Position numbers and translations under genes: made by a program. Shown piece by piece: positions 1 to 13,000 of a stretch of 64,000 bases of DNA (its first letter is position 1; each line of letters opens with the position of its first letter). The stretch spans positions 2,250,974 through 2,314,973 of the forward strand of contig FN649729.1 of NCBI GenBank assembly GCA_000310025.1, read 5' to 3'. This DNA comes from Ectocarpus siliculosus (lineage: Eukaryota > Sar > Phaeophyceae > Ectocarpales > Ectocarpaceae). The notes beneath the pieces are model-generated. The model was given only the letters and a program-made list of their open reading frames with translations, did no database searches and was not told the origin of the DNA.

Positions 1-369
1 CCTTTTCGTGAGTGAAATGCCAAGCATTGAAAAATCGCGCTTGTGGCAACCCAGACGAGTTTGCTATGTGCGACTGAGCGATGCTAGTGGGCGGTAACCC
101 GGGGCAATATCCAGTGCAGCCGATGACATCCCACGCATTCGCGGTGTGTCTTTCACATGGTTGTGGTGCGAAGGCTATACCATGCCGAAGACGTTCACCG
201 TACTCATATTGTTCGAAGGCTTATCATTTGCCATAGGCATGCCCGCCCACTTTACATCCTCGAGGAGCAGGTTCGTGCCTCCGAAAGGTGAGCCTTGCAA
301 CAGCCACCTATTTATCGACAACACGCTCATCGTGAAACACCTACCACACCACCATCAATGAATGTTCAG
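1..369 (+). other. Intron of the left MscS-like gene (window edge)
   Basis: By comparison with the right-hand paralogue, the exon before 370 should encode the end of the EF-hand and a transmembrane helix. No such sequence is seen here, so this stretch is read as intron ending at the acceptor at 368-369. No other feature is seen. Confidence 0.55.
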
Positions 370-3300
370 TTCGTGTGGCTGTCGATCTGGGGGGCGGACG
401 TGGTCTCCCTGAGCGTGACCTTCGCGTCGTTCCTGATCGCCTTCTCCTTCATGATCGGCACCGCGGCGAGCAACCTCATGTCCGCGGTGCTCTTCATCTT
501 CGTGTCGAGGCTGTACGACGTCGGGGACCGGGTGCACATCTACAGCGGCAGCAATACCCAAGGCGAGGAGCCCACGAACGTCACGGTCGTGAAGGTCGAC
601 CTCATGACGACCGTGTTCAAGCGCTGGGACGAGCAGGTGGGAGATTGTTTTTTCCACCTCTGGTTGTGTTCTTCCCGTTGTTCCTACACATGCTGAACAC
701 CGAGCAGGTGGCGGAAGGGGCGCTGGCGCGTCCGAGAGGGTCGCGGGAATTATGCGGACCGCTTCTTGGCATCGGCCGCGCTGGCAGACAGACCGACAGA
801 AAAATGACGTCGGTCTAAGCGGAAACAGTGAAAATGCTTCCATTAATGGCGCTCTCCCGGCAGGGTGTCCGGGACAGGACGGATAATGTCACCCTCCCGC
901 AACTTGTGGATCCCGAAGCACGTGCCGTGATTTCACCGCTGGTCCTTCCCAACTCTTTCAAGGTTCAGAACGATTTCCCGTCGTCACGGGCTTTACCCGA
1001 ATATGGTGCTCGAGTAAAACGGGACTTGTAGACACGAAGACAAGGTCCAGAGACTGATTGCCCAATTGCCAACGTGTATTCTACGAGTCTACGAAGTCCA
1101 GCAGCAACAAAAGCCGGGTTGCGACCCCAAAAACAAGACAAGCCGATGAATCGGCACCGAGCGAGCCTCACACGAAAAGCAGCCAAGTTATCTTGCTATG
1201 TAAAAATGTTGGATCATATCATCCTTTCCCCGGATTCGAAGGGCAAATATCGTCATGTCTTCGCTCCCGTCCCTCATCCACGCGCTGTTTCACGTCCTGC
1301 TCTTGTTGTTGGCTCCAGGTGTTTTATATGCCGAACCATTTGCTGGCAACGAAGACGATCGTTAATATCCAGAGGACGGCGCACCAATGGCACGAGTTCA
1401 TGATTCAGGTGTGGTTGTCGTGGAAAGAGGTTGAGGTATTTAGCCACTTGGATTGGGAAGCCAGAAGAACGGTGTGGTCTTCGCGCGCGTCGAAAAATGT
1501 ACAGGATGGGTGGCAGCATGGATGTGGACGACTTTTTCGGTGCACTAGTCGCCTAGTGTGCTATGAAATGAAGCAAAAGGGCGAACCAAGTTCATGTATT
1601 TCGATGAAGTGCGTGCGGCATTCATCAAGATGAGGGCACTACAGGGTATACCCAAAGTACTACAGGGGTATTCCCAAAGTAGAGCCAACTCTTGTAGTTG
1701 TGTCGTCAGGCGAGAGGGTGGCTTCGAGCATACGCTTTTGTGGCACGGGACGTTTTGATGTCGTCGGGTTTGGGCTCTGCTTGACAGGGCGCGGGCGAGC
1801 TCAGGAGATGCGTCCGAATCATTGTGGTATGGAGCACATGTCTTGTCGTATTTTGACGTGCCGGCAGCCTGAAAGTACGGTGCGAACTACCCCCCATGGC
1901 TAACATCCTTGCTGCACTCTCTTGTCGCGTTCGTTAACATGGTCCGTGCTGTTCGCCTCTCTCTGCTGATGCCGGCGTTTCTGTTTTGCCTCCAGGTTGC
2001 AGCTACCACCACCCCCGAGAAGCTGACAGCATTGCAGACCTCGCTGCAGGAGTTTTCCAAAAGCAAGGACAAGCCCGAGGGTACGTTGGTTGTTAGCGTT
2101 CGTCATTGTTGTGATTGGCAATGGTGTTTTGTGAGGTATTTTGAAGCACGTTGTCTACTGAACTTGCCTTTCATTTGGCATGACGCAGTTTTCAGAAGGG
2201 AGCTATGATTGAAGAGTTTCGCACGTGCAAGTCTCATTGAATGGCTCTGGCGCTACACAAGAAGCGGCCCAACCTCCGCGTGGTACGTTCGCACGTCCCA
2301 AAGAAGATCAAAACCAACCCATTTTCGGTATTTCTTTGCGTTTCTCGGGGACGGCGAATGGCAGGGCTGTACACGCGCATGGGTTTCTCGCTGGTGAGAA
2401 TCGAAGACAGCACCAAGCTGACGATTCGTATCACGTTCCGGCAAAGGGGCAACTGGCAGGTGGGCCAAGAGGCGATAGTGGTCGCGGTAGAAGGCAGTAC
2501 ATCTGTCAAACGCTCCCGCTTCCAAGCTGTCATGGGCAAGTTCTTCCGAGGAAGGTGTAATAGCACGCCTACCGCGATCCGTGAGGCTGGCCCATTGGGG
2601 TAACCTGCCGACAGGAAGGTCGACTGAATAGTGTAAGCTGCGTCTTTGTGAGAATTCTCATAGCTTCGACGGCGGGTCACGGGAACGGAGGCTAGGCGGC
2701 GTTCATAACCCTTCCGGTGGGGTGCAAATATCGCCAAGGGTAGCCAGAAGGTTACGTGGCTTGTTGTCGTGTTTCAGCCGCCAGGTTGCTCGCTGAATAC
2801 GCGCGCGAAAACATCCTGTACCCAGATTTCGAGCTACGATGAAGGGGTGTGTGGGACTCCGTAGTTCGGCCGCGCAATCCCTTTCCCGTCTTGAGTGCGT
2901 TGTGACGTACCGAGCGTAACTTTCCTTCTGTGGTTCGCATGCGTTGAAGAATACCTCATACACGATCACAATTACAGGCGTTGAATTGGTGTACACCGGC
3001 TGGGTCGTTCCATCGGCCATCACACGTTAAACTTTTGTCGTCACCTTTGTTTTTTCGCAGAGGGATTGTACTAGGGTTAAGTCGAGAGCAGGTTGCGGCA
3101 CGTGTTTGAATTGTCCAGCCTCGATTCGTTTCCCGCGCAACCGATTTTTTAACCTCGTGCCGCCGCCTGTGGCCATGATTGCGGATGTCCATTTTTTTAT
3201 GGGGCAGTATCATCTGCTTTCTGCTTGAACAAAAACCTATTGCCTCGACCATCTATCCCTCTCGCCTCCTCCGATCCCCCACCTTTTCCTGTTTTGCTGT

Positions 3301-3466
3301 CCATACCATATCGTTCGGTCGATCCGCTCTTTCCCATCAGAACATGGAAAAGAAGTGGGCCTGCCAGAGTATGTGCACCTGGGCGATCAAGAGCGCCTGT
3401 GACAGCCTCAACATTTCGTACTTCCTGCCGGAGGTTCCGGTTCAGATGAAGAAGAAATCGGCCTAA
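370..3466 (+). CDS. MscS-like mechanosensitive ion channel, C-terminal part (5' end outside the window)
   Basis: Five exons: 370-636, 1319-1408, 1996-2080, 2365-2459 and 3341-3466, the last ending in TAA. All junctions are AG/GT and phases agree, giving 220 residues plus stop. Exon 1 has a hydrophobic pore-type helix (FASFLIAFSFMIGTAASNL) followed by FVSRLYDVGDRVHIY, the start of the MscS beta domain, where eukaryotic MscS/MSL/Msy proteins read DVGDR. Exon 2 (FYMPNHLLATKTIVNIQRT) matches the family's 'YPNS.L..K.I.N..RS' segment. Later exons encode the cytoplasmic vestibule, including GNWQ and a terminal YFLPEVPV. The family forms tension-gated, weakly selective channels in plasma or internal membranes. 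The exon at 370 begins at an acceptor, so the N-terminal part lies upstream. The gene is a close paralogue of the convergent gene at 7041-16934, whose last five exons have exactly the same lengths. Which membrane it acts in cannot be told from this fragment. Confidence 0.88.
1638..1681. repeat. Two-copy tandem repeat of about 21-22 bp inside an intron
   Basis: Two neighbouring copies of CTACAGGGTATACCCAAAGTA, the second with small changes (CTACAGGGG, ATTCCC). It lies in the intron between the second and third visible exons of the left channel gene. No function is evident. Confidence 0.7.
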
Positions 3467-6400
3467 TTTCCCTTATTTGTAATATGGTGCTGTCGTGTTT
3501 TGGCGCCGGTAATGGCACACACCCCCGTTTGCGTGAGTATGCTTTTGGGCGTGTCTGCCTTACCGTATGGTGGCACTAGCTTTACCTGCTGCATTGGGGA
3601 GCGTCGATCGGAAAGCCTTCCTGGCTTGTTTTTAGATAAAAGTCGCTGCTTGTCCTTGTTTGATCAGGACGACGCTGTAGAATCAACTCCCGGCCCTCCG
3701 AATGGTACGCGCCCACAGAAAGCACTGGTCGCCTCCTCTTGCGTACTAGTCGTTTCTGGCTTTTTGTCCACGTCCAGAATCGTTTTCATTTACGCACATA
3801 GTTATATGGATGTGGCCCAACCACGGTGAACCTTTGTCAGTCGTAGATCGCAACGGGTCAATATGATTTCCGACCGTTTCGAATGTAGAGAGTGGGTGGG
3901 AGTTCCAAGGCTCCAATATTGGGAGCTTCGAAAGAACGTCGGCCAACGCGTTGTTGTTGAACCTGTTATCATCTGCGCTGGCATGGGACAATGGTATCGG
4001 TCCGGTGACGGGGTCGCAGAAGGAACCACGTAGTATGAGATGGCAGAGCAGGAGGGGGGGGGGTCCGCTTGTAGTGTAATCCCCGTTATCCGCAAGGGAA
4101 ACCCATGCTTGCCTTGCACCAATCACCCAACACCACAGGACTTTCTCCTTGTATTTAATCTATAGGGCAGTACGACGCGCTTTGGGTGTGCGCAAAATAT
4201 TCGTTTAGATGACAGCTCCTTTGTTTTCTTTAATGTGGTTCGCTTTGAGTGAAACACGAAGGGTCACCCGGCGGGCTGTCACTCGCATTTTTCGTGTCTG
4301 GCGCACCCCCGTTCTAATAGAAAACGTGGGCGTAAGTAAGGTTGGAATGCCGCGCGTGAAACGCGAGCGACGAACTGCTGCAACTGGGCGTTCGGGCGTG
4401 CGTCGTGAAAGTGTACGATAGAATCGTAGTAGTTGGGCTTTTGGGCGCGAAGAATTGCGTGAGTTTATTTGCCTTTTCGTCAGCCAACATTCGGTAAAGC
4501 CCACAGGCAGACGATTTGTCCTATAGATATGGTGTGTGTGTTGGCGTGTTAGGTACGTCGGGCGTGTGCGTTCGTTTTGGACGCTGTGCTAAGTTTAGTT
4601 GTGTCGGTATTCCATCTTGTTGTCTCAGGTATTTGTTAGTGTTGCGCGTGGTGTTCTAGCTGTTCCGTGTTGAGTGTTGTATGTGTGTTGGCGTGTTCGT
4701 GATCCCCATCCGTTTGCCTGCGAAACCGTTGAGGTTCGGCGTTGCTAGCGCTTTTGATGAGATTGCTAACTTAGCCTTTTCACTCCGTGCCTTATTTAAT
4801 TTGCCGGGGTATTGAGGAGATGAGTAGATGCTAACTGCTCTCCTCAAGTGGGTTTGGGACCGAGAAATGGCCAGCTCTGTGTTTGTGGTGCGCGCTTGTG
4901 ACAAAAGTCATGTCGGGGCTGTCGATCTGAACAAGTTTCATGGCATATTTTGTCCTGCTTCGAAGCAGTCTATGCATTGCTGCTGTTTTGGTTATTTAGC
5001 GTAAGCACGGGTGTGGACCTGGTACTTTCTCTGTTGCTGTGACCCCTTTATGTTTAGCTGATCGCAGGTGTCTATTTTCGGCCGCCGTCGCCGTTGAGCG
5101 ACAAGATACTGGAATAAACCGTTGGGGCTTGTTCAGAAGACGGCGGCTCTTCTCCGTTGTGATGGAAGCCTTCTTTTATCGGCTGACGGATGGAAGCATT
5201 CATTCCCATGCTGTTGCCAAAGCTCTGGACTCGGTGGTGAGATGCGACCGTGAGGAATAAACAAATGTGGACATCACGCTGTTTGCAAACCCTACCGTGG
5301 CGCCAGCGCACAGACTTCCCGATATTGTCCGGGCTTGAGAGTGGAAATGTGTGTGCCGTCCACACTCTTTCTGCTTTACTCAGTCGCCGCCGACCGCCTG
5401 CTTGGCGCAATACGGCGACAAGGGCAGGCGAGCTGACGCGGTGTGTCTTTTGTACCACCTCGTGTACCTCTAGCTGACCTGGTGTGTCTTTTTTACCACC
5501 TCGTATACCTCTCTGCCTGCATGTCTATCTCGTGCCTTTGCTGGCGCTGCCCCAGCCTCTACGGGATATTTCGCTAAAGTGGTAGAAAAAGCGTAAAATA
5601 TATGGGTCGCGACTTTTAGTCCCCATGCCTTCAGCTCGTCAAGGGTGGTTGAGCACGCGGTGCTTGCAAAAAATGCAAGTCATTGCTAGTGAGCTTCTGC
5701 GGGGTGTGAAACCAGCGAGTCATTTGCGGACGCTTCTCAGCGGTTCGAACATCATCGACGGGTCGTGCTACGCACAGAAGACTATTCGGACGAAGAGCTG
5801 TAGCATCAGGGGTTTACCAGCAAGAGAACCGTCAACCGCGAACTGGAAGCCATTCTGGTAGATCGGATTCTTTACACGAACAAAACGCAGGAGTCGCGAC
5901 CCATCTGATGCAGGCGTGACAAAAAAAAGAAGACCGTATGACTGGTAAAGATCAAGCGTTTAGGGGGTGCATTTCACGTCACACCCATATAGTGACAAGC
6001 ACAAGTTCCGGCCAAACAACAGGATTCTCCACCCAACGCTACTTGGATCTCAAAGATCAAGCACACACCTCAACGCCCGAACAAGCGAAGGAGACACCCG
6101 GTATTCATTGCGTCACGTCCCTTAATCTTCACGGTCTACGGTCACCACACAGCTTTCGTTATCTTCTCTCTTGCTCCATCCACAACACCTCCACTGAACA
6201 TTCCGTCCGGATACCCACGTACTCACCTATACTTCAGACTTCCTGCTGAATCAGACAACAGGAGAAAAACAAGTGCTACACACAAGCCCTCGCAGTCACA
6301 CTCCCTCCTGAACACAAGAAAAAAAAAAAACGATCTGGTACCAACAAATGGGGCACTTTCAGATCGAATGCATGAAGGGAGAAACGAGGAGGGGAAAACC

Positions 6401-7040
6401 ACCCGATGACAAGGAACAACGAGAGTATTAATGTCTCACTCTAGCACTCAACACCACGTGTGTCGTGTTCAAATCGCTTAAAATCGCGTTATCGTCCCTC
6501 TTCGCCGACAGCCAGATAAACATCCTCCCCTATGCATACACATAACCCCCCTTTTCACAAAAGTAATGACACCTGCGCAACTCAATTTCGGTAGATAACG
6601 TACAAGAGTGATGGGTGTTTGGTCGGCGGAATGGGGGGCGATCGGTGGCCTACCACTTCAGAGTAACGCACTCCTGGGTGCAGAGAGCAACGCAGCGAGA
6701 CTAATGAGCCACGGAAACAGAGGTTAAGGCTGCGGCCAGTGTATTTTTTCCGCGCATGTCTTTACGTCGGGACACTGAACGACTTATGCCAAGGGCGGAA
6801 CACACGCTCAGACAACCACAAACGAATGCGCAGGAAGGACAGCAGGACGGAAAGCAACAAGCACCATCTTGGGGCTCAGTGAGACAGACACTAAAAACAA
6901 CACGCCAGCACCTGTAGTACACGCACACAATACAGAACACGTCTCACCGTCCAACACTTGGCGAACAGGACACAACTATATAAAAGCAAAAAACTGGGTG
7001 GCCACGGTAGGAGGTGCTCTGCAAACGGGACTTCAAGAAG
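3467..7040. other. Spacer between the two convergent channel genes (3' UTRs likely)
   Basis: About 3.6 kb lies between the two stop codons. Only short, unconvincing open frames occur on either strand. It should hold both 3' untranslated regions and the two polyadenylation regions. The T/G-rich left part (4.2-5.0 kb) and A/C-rich right part (5.9-7.0 kb) fit transcripts running in from both sides, but I could not place cleavage sites. A two-copy 41-bp tandem repeat lies at 5431-5512. Confidence 0.6.
5431..5512. repeat. Tandem duplication of a 41-bp unit
   Basis: The two units (5431-5471 and 5472-5512) both begin AGCTGAC and share GGTGTGTCTTTT, TACCACCTCGT and TACCTCT, with a few substitutions. 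It is non-coding and lies between the convergent channel genes. Confidence 0.8.
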
Positions 7041-10000
7041 TTAAGATATCTTGTTCTTCATAACGATAGGAACCTCCGGTAGATAGTAGGTGATGCCAAT
7101 GGTATCGCATGCATTCTTGATGGCCCAGGTACACATGCTCTGGCAGGCCCATTTTTTGTCCATGTTCTGGTTGGTAAATGGACGGACAGGGACGCGGAAT
7201 TGTAAGTTGGAGACAGTTTCAATCCATGCTGCACAGACTGGGAGAGGCGACGGGATGTGCTTTGCTACCGTACAACATTCGCAGGGGGGGCCAGGGGAAG
7301 CAACATAACATTTCGAGAGACGAAACACCACCAAACGTCAATTCCATTCACTACACAGCGGTCGGGCAGACGCGACTTGACCAGCCGTGTCAGCACATGC
7401 CACAGAGAGAGACAGCGTAGACTGCATCAAAGCACATGCACTTTCTATCGACTGGAGAAAGAATGGCCGCAAGCGCTTTGTTGCCGTCGGCACAGTCGAG
7501 CACACCATATCTCTTGAATCTCCACCACCCTCCCCCACTCACCCATCCCACCAAACCACACCCCACCCCACGGTTGTTCTCTCGAACCCGTTCGGGTGTC
7601 CTGCTGCATCAGTCTCGATCCATACTCTTGCACCGCTGGAAACAAAGCAAAAACGAATCGGCTACATCGTTCACCCCTTACGATAAGGTACGATGGAGAG
7701 CTGCCGCCTTGCCTACTCCTTTCACGCTCCACACATGCACACACAACGGGGATGCAAGCCCAAAACCGCCAAATCAAGACGCCTCGATTGCCACCATGCG
7801 GAGGACTGCTCTGCTGTATCTACGACGCTTTTGCTTTAGACTCACCTGCCAGTTGCCCCTCTGCCGGAAGATGATCCGGATGGACAGTCTCGTGCTGTCC
7901 TCTATTCCCGTCAGCGAGAAGCCCATGCGCGGGTGCAGACCTATTTGTCGCCGGCAAAAAGATGTTGAAATGAAAAAAAACGCGGCAACAATGACATATC
8001 TTGCTATTCGTTGGTCCGTTGCAACCCTTTGATCTCGAGTCTACAACGACAATAGCAAGCTTCTGCGTGGGCGTACAATGCGCAATCCTCCAGTTGCTAC
8101 GTCGACGCGCTACGACAGAGGTGTGTGCAAGGTATTTCCTAGAGTTGTAGGGAGCCGATTATTCGACCGTGTGGCTGAGACGCACGTCCTGCTGCATCTT
8201 GGCCGGAATAACACATTTCATAGGGTGTTTTCCGATGTGGTTCCATCTATCACCGAGCAAGACCGACCCGCATAGCCGAGAAAAACAGAAGTGGTGCTTT
8301 TGAACACGGGCACGCACGCAGCGGTACCTTCGGGCTTGTCTTTCTTCTTGGCAAACTTTTGCAGGGCGTCGTGAAGTGTTTCCAGCTTTTGGCTCGAGGT
8401 GGTTGCCGCAACCTGAGGTGATAAAGCAAAGACAGCATAAAGAACAACGGTATAGAGGGGAGCACGACACTAAAAACCTTGCACCCGGCTTGTACAGCGT
8501 ACACCACGGTGGAAAAAACGTTTTTTTTTATTTTTTTATTCCGGGACGCTCGCTACTGAATGGTGCCTGTCATCACTCTGAACGATGTTCCTCACGAACC
8601 AACTATCTACCATGGTACCCTTAAGCGAATTCTCGGGCTACACTACTAAGGCGCGTGTTCACTTCCTCGCCGGATGCTGCACTGCAGAATGTCTATTTTC
8701 AAGCCGGGAAGCTGAGAATGTGAATGGGAACAGTTTCTAAATCCCGTTATGCGTACTCTTGTGTCGATGGTTCGGCATGAACAAAAGTCGAGTATGGTAG
8801 GTCGAAAACCACCAACGGAACCACGTCTACAAGATGTGCAGGCCCCCGTGCACACACCAAAACGAACAAAATAGCGCCTCGTCGACACAGCACGCACGTG
8901 AATGTAGAACTCGTGCCACTGGTGGGCCGTCCTCTGGATGTTGACGATCGTTTTGTCCGCCAGCAGGTGGTTGGGTATGTAGAAGATCTGTGGGCACCAT
9001 TTGCGAGACGCCCGACCGACGCGGTAAGCAACAACGCGGGAGTAGCGCGGGGGGTTACGGCGTGACCGGAGGGAAGCAAAAGCAAACAAAACACAACTCC
9101 GTATTTCACGTCTAGGGAGGCAAGCGTTTGACGCGGACAGATTGTAAGCGAGAGACTTGCACGCAATGGACGCAAAAGCCCGGATTGGTTGCTTGTAGAA
9201 ACTGCCGAGTGGAAGAAGGAAGAACACGTCATTCGGGCAAAATGTATTTCACGTCTAGAAGCATGCCGTCGAGGGTGCCGTCGACGATTGGACTCCTTGC
9301 GTGCACACGCAGACATGGGAGTTCGAGTGCGTGATGCCGAGCGAAACGTGGTCTCCCGCTGAATTGCAAGGGGAGATAGGGACCTCTCTCACAAAAGGAA
9401 CCCAAATAGTTTGGGAAAGGGTTCAACTGTCGACACGGAACATCTAGAGCGAAGCCAAAGACCACCAGCCCCATGCGTCTATATTGCAGAGCCGGCGCAC
9501 GGTGAACGGCCCCGCATACGCGTTGTCTTGGCCGCGTTCCGCGTTCAGTACCAACGGTGAGTGCGCAGTGATTTTCGCGTAGGCCTTTGACTGACGTGGG
9601 CATAAACAATACTCGCCAACATGTGGGCAGCATATTGAGCTGCATCGGCCATTCAAACTTGCTGTTGGAACCTAGTGACCGGAGCGCGCCAGAGCAACAA
9701 TGACGCCATCGCACATGGACTACTCGTGGACGTTTTCGAGTGCTCGTCTTGCCATCTGGGCCGCTTGTTTGCGATACACTGCGTCACAATGTTTGCATCT
9801 TTTTTTACCATGGACCACACAGCTTCGCCACACGGGAGCTGCCGTCCTTCGCGAAACATTTGGCTGGTTGGGGCTCGTGCGACATGCCTCTCTGAACCTG
9901 CTCGGTTTGGCCGAGTATTCTCGGTCCCGCTGGTCGAAACCTCGGAAACGAGTCCAACGGTTAAGCCATCCGATCGTGAGCCGTTACCTCGATAGAGCAG

Positions 10001-13000
10001 GGCACCAAGACTCCCACCTGTTCGTCCCAACGCCTGAAGGAAGTCGTCCTCAGGTCGACCTTGACCACCACTACGTTCATGGGCTCCACACCCGCCGTCT
10101 GGACATCGTCGTAGATATGCACCCGGTCCCCGACGTCGTACAGCCTCGACACGAAGATGAAGAGCACCGCGGACATGAGGTTGCTCGCCGCGGTGCCGAT
10201 CATGAACGAGAAGGCGATCAGGAACGACGCGAACGTCACGCTCAAGGAGAGCACATCGAACCCCAGGATCGACAGCCACACGAACTGAAAAAAAACGATG
10301 TTTTATTTGTCGGTCGGTCGGTCGGTCGGTCGCGCGTGGTTTGCGGCGAGGGCGTCGTCGACAAAGGGAGAGGGTGGCCGGAGGTTGAGGCTTGACTGAC
10401 GATGGACGTGTGGTGTTGGGGCTCACCTCCCTCACAGCTGAGTACGAACAAAACTCGACGGCCTTCCTTATCAACTGCACCGGCATGAGCGGAGTGTGTA
10501 CTACACGCCGCCATCGGGCGGCTGATCGGGACACCATCGCGAGGAATTTTTTTCACTGCTTGTATGAGCGGTTCTACGCCGCCTCGACCTTGGTACGGTA
10601 CCCCTGAGACGTATGATGCGCTTTGCGTGAAGGTGAACGATGCACTCACGGCAAGGACGAACAATATGAGCCAAAAAATGATGAGGCCGAGCTTCCGCGC
10701 AATGTGCTCGCTGTCGTGCAGGGTGTGTGCCAGGCTCCTGTGGTCCTTGAACGTGTCCACGACTCCCAGCACCATTTCCTGCCTCGGCAAGTCGTAAACC
10801 AAAATGAAAGATGAGACAAACGCCAGTTGTGGAAAATAGTCATCTCACGTTCGTCGAAGTCACCCTCGAATATGTCCGCACTTAGTGAATAACATTGTTA
10901 TGCATAGCTTGATGGGTGTCCCTATTTCACCGCTAGTCCTATTTCGAATATTTTTCGTGACCCACATCGGATGACCTCGCTTCGTTCTCTGCATTGTGCA
11001 GCTTTGATTCGACGTTTGCCGAAGAACTCGTTCTAAGTTCCCTGCTTACACGGGAACAACGAACCCCTCCGTGCTGCAGTACGTACCGCCTTCGTGATGG
11101 AGCCATTGCTGTTCAAATCAAAGATCTTGAACGCCATTTCCAGCACCTGATGTTCCAGCATCGGACAGAGGGTTTCCCTTGTCAGCAATTCCTCCTCCTG
11201 AGGCTTATCTGCCTCGTCGCTGTCCCCCCCCTTCTGTGTGCTACCGTTGCTTTGTACATTGGTGCTCTCCTCGTGCTCTTTCTGAACGGTGCCGCCAGCA
11301 GAACCTTCGCCCCTGCTGGCACCTCCGGCGTCCTTGTCGTTGCGATCCTCACTGCTGAAACTGCCTCCGTTTGCGGTTTCCTTCGCAAGCTCGGACACAT
11401 CGTGACCGTACCTCGGCGCCATAGCATCGACCACACGAAGCGACGAAAACTCCATTTCTGCGCAACTGGCGGTGACTTCCGCCTTCGACTCGCCACCTAC
11501 AAAGGGGTCGCTGTCAGCGAACGAGTCGGCGTCCTCTATGACCGATAGGGCTCTTTTTCCTCCTCCGTGGAACTCCCTGAACCCAGCCATACCGCCGCCG
11601 CCCTGGCTCGGCAAAACTTCGTCCATCGGGATCTCGCTGCTACCGGCATCACTCGCATCGGCTGTGTCGACCGTGGCTGTGGCGGCGCCGGCGGCGCTAT
11701 CGCTGGCAGCTCTGGCATTGGGACCCATGCGCATCTTGTTGACACTGCTTGAAAGTTTGCTCGAGACCCTGGTGACGATCGGAGACCTGCCGCCAGCTTC
11801 GCGGGGCGCGCTACCCGCCGCCCGTCCCCCCGCTCCCGAGCGCGATCTCAACCACGGCGCAGGCTTTAATGTTGCGTCGGAAGAAGTTCGCTTCGAGGGC
11901 GAGAGGCTGCCTACGTCGCCTGCCGTCCACGAGGAGGGCAAGCTCGCGCGTTTGCTCGCGCCGAGTCGACCGCCGCGAAAAGACTTCGCGTTCAAAGTGT
12001 TCGCGTTGCTGCCGCCCCCGCCGCCGAGAACGGTCTGGCCCACGTTCGCCAGGTACGCCCAGCGCCTCGTGGCGGGGGAAGCGGGCGCGGTGCATCCCGG
12101 CGAGTACATGCGACTCCTGAGGAGGAGCTGGTCGAACATGTATTCTCCGAGGGTCTTGGCGTCCCTACTGGAGTTCAGCGTGTTGGTCCCGCCTAGCTCG
12201 CTGCGGTTACCAGCCAACAGCAAAGAGAAGGGGGCATACACAGTTGGGATCATGGTTTAAACGAGCGGACAAGAAACAAGAAACAAGAACCGTTGAGGGA
12301 GACAGTATGATACCTGCTTCAATCAGAGCGGAATGCTCTGGAGCTAGGGAAGCCCGCCGCATGAGGGACGGCACCCATATGGAGAGAAAACAACGCCATC
12401 GTGTAGCCCCAAACTATGGGGTGTAGCCAGCCCTACACTTGAGGTCTGTCACTCTAGTTCGGCATCTCAGCGGCTCGAGGAGCACACTGATGTCGACAGC
12501 ATCACACGCTTGTGGAGATCACCCCAGATTGACCACAACCCACAAAGGTATGGGGACGCCTCGCACAGTAGTGGAACACAAAACCAAACAACACCTGCGA
12601 ACAGCACAACAACTCGGACAGCAAGCGCAGAATACTGCACACGCCGCCGCGGCAGACGAAACAAGCCGTGCCAAAAAAGACACGAAGAAAAAAGGGCGTT
12701 CACTTGCTGCACCGAAGCGACAGCACTGGGGCCAACAACAGACGACCCCGCACCGGAAGAAAGCGTGCCCGAGCTTGTGCCTGGGAATGAAGCCCATGGC
12801 CTTCGAAACGGCATAAAGCGAGATCTTCTCCTGCTCCTTGATTCCTCGCCGCCCCATCTCAATCGCGAACTTCTGGTCGTCCGGGTTGCACTCGCCCGTG
12901 GTAGCGTAGTCCGTCAGCAGCAGCAGGATATACTGCGCCAGGATGCTGCTCTGTTGGACCCCGTGGGGGTAGTTTCGTTGTTGTTTCATTCATAACAAAA

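Noticed and set aside
7436-8032. 198-codon plus-strand frame
   Set aside because: It overlaps the minus-strand channel exon 7940-7846 and intron DNA and has no family signature. The minus-strand exon matches its paralogue exactly in length.
11472-12260. 262-codon plus-strand frame
   Set aside because: It is antisense to the large loop exon of the EF-hand channel, which is supported by splice phase and the EF-hand.
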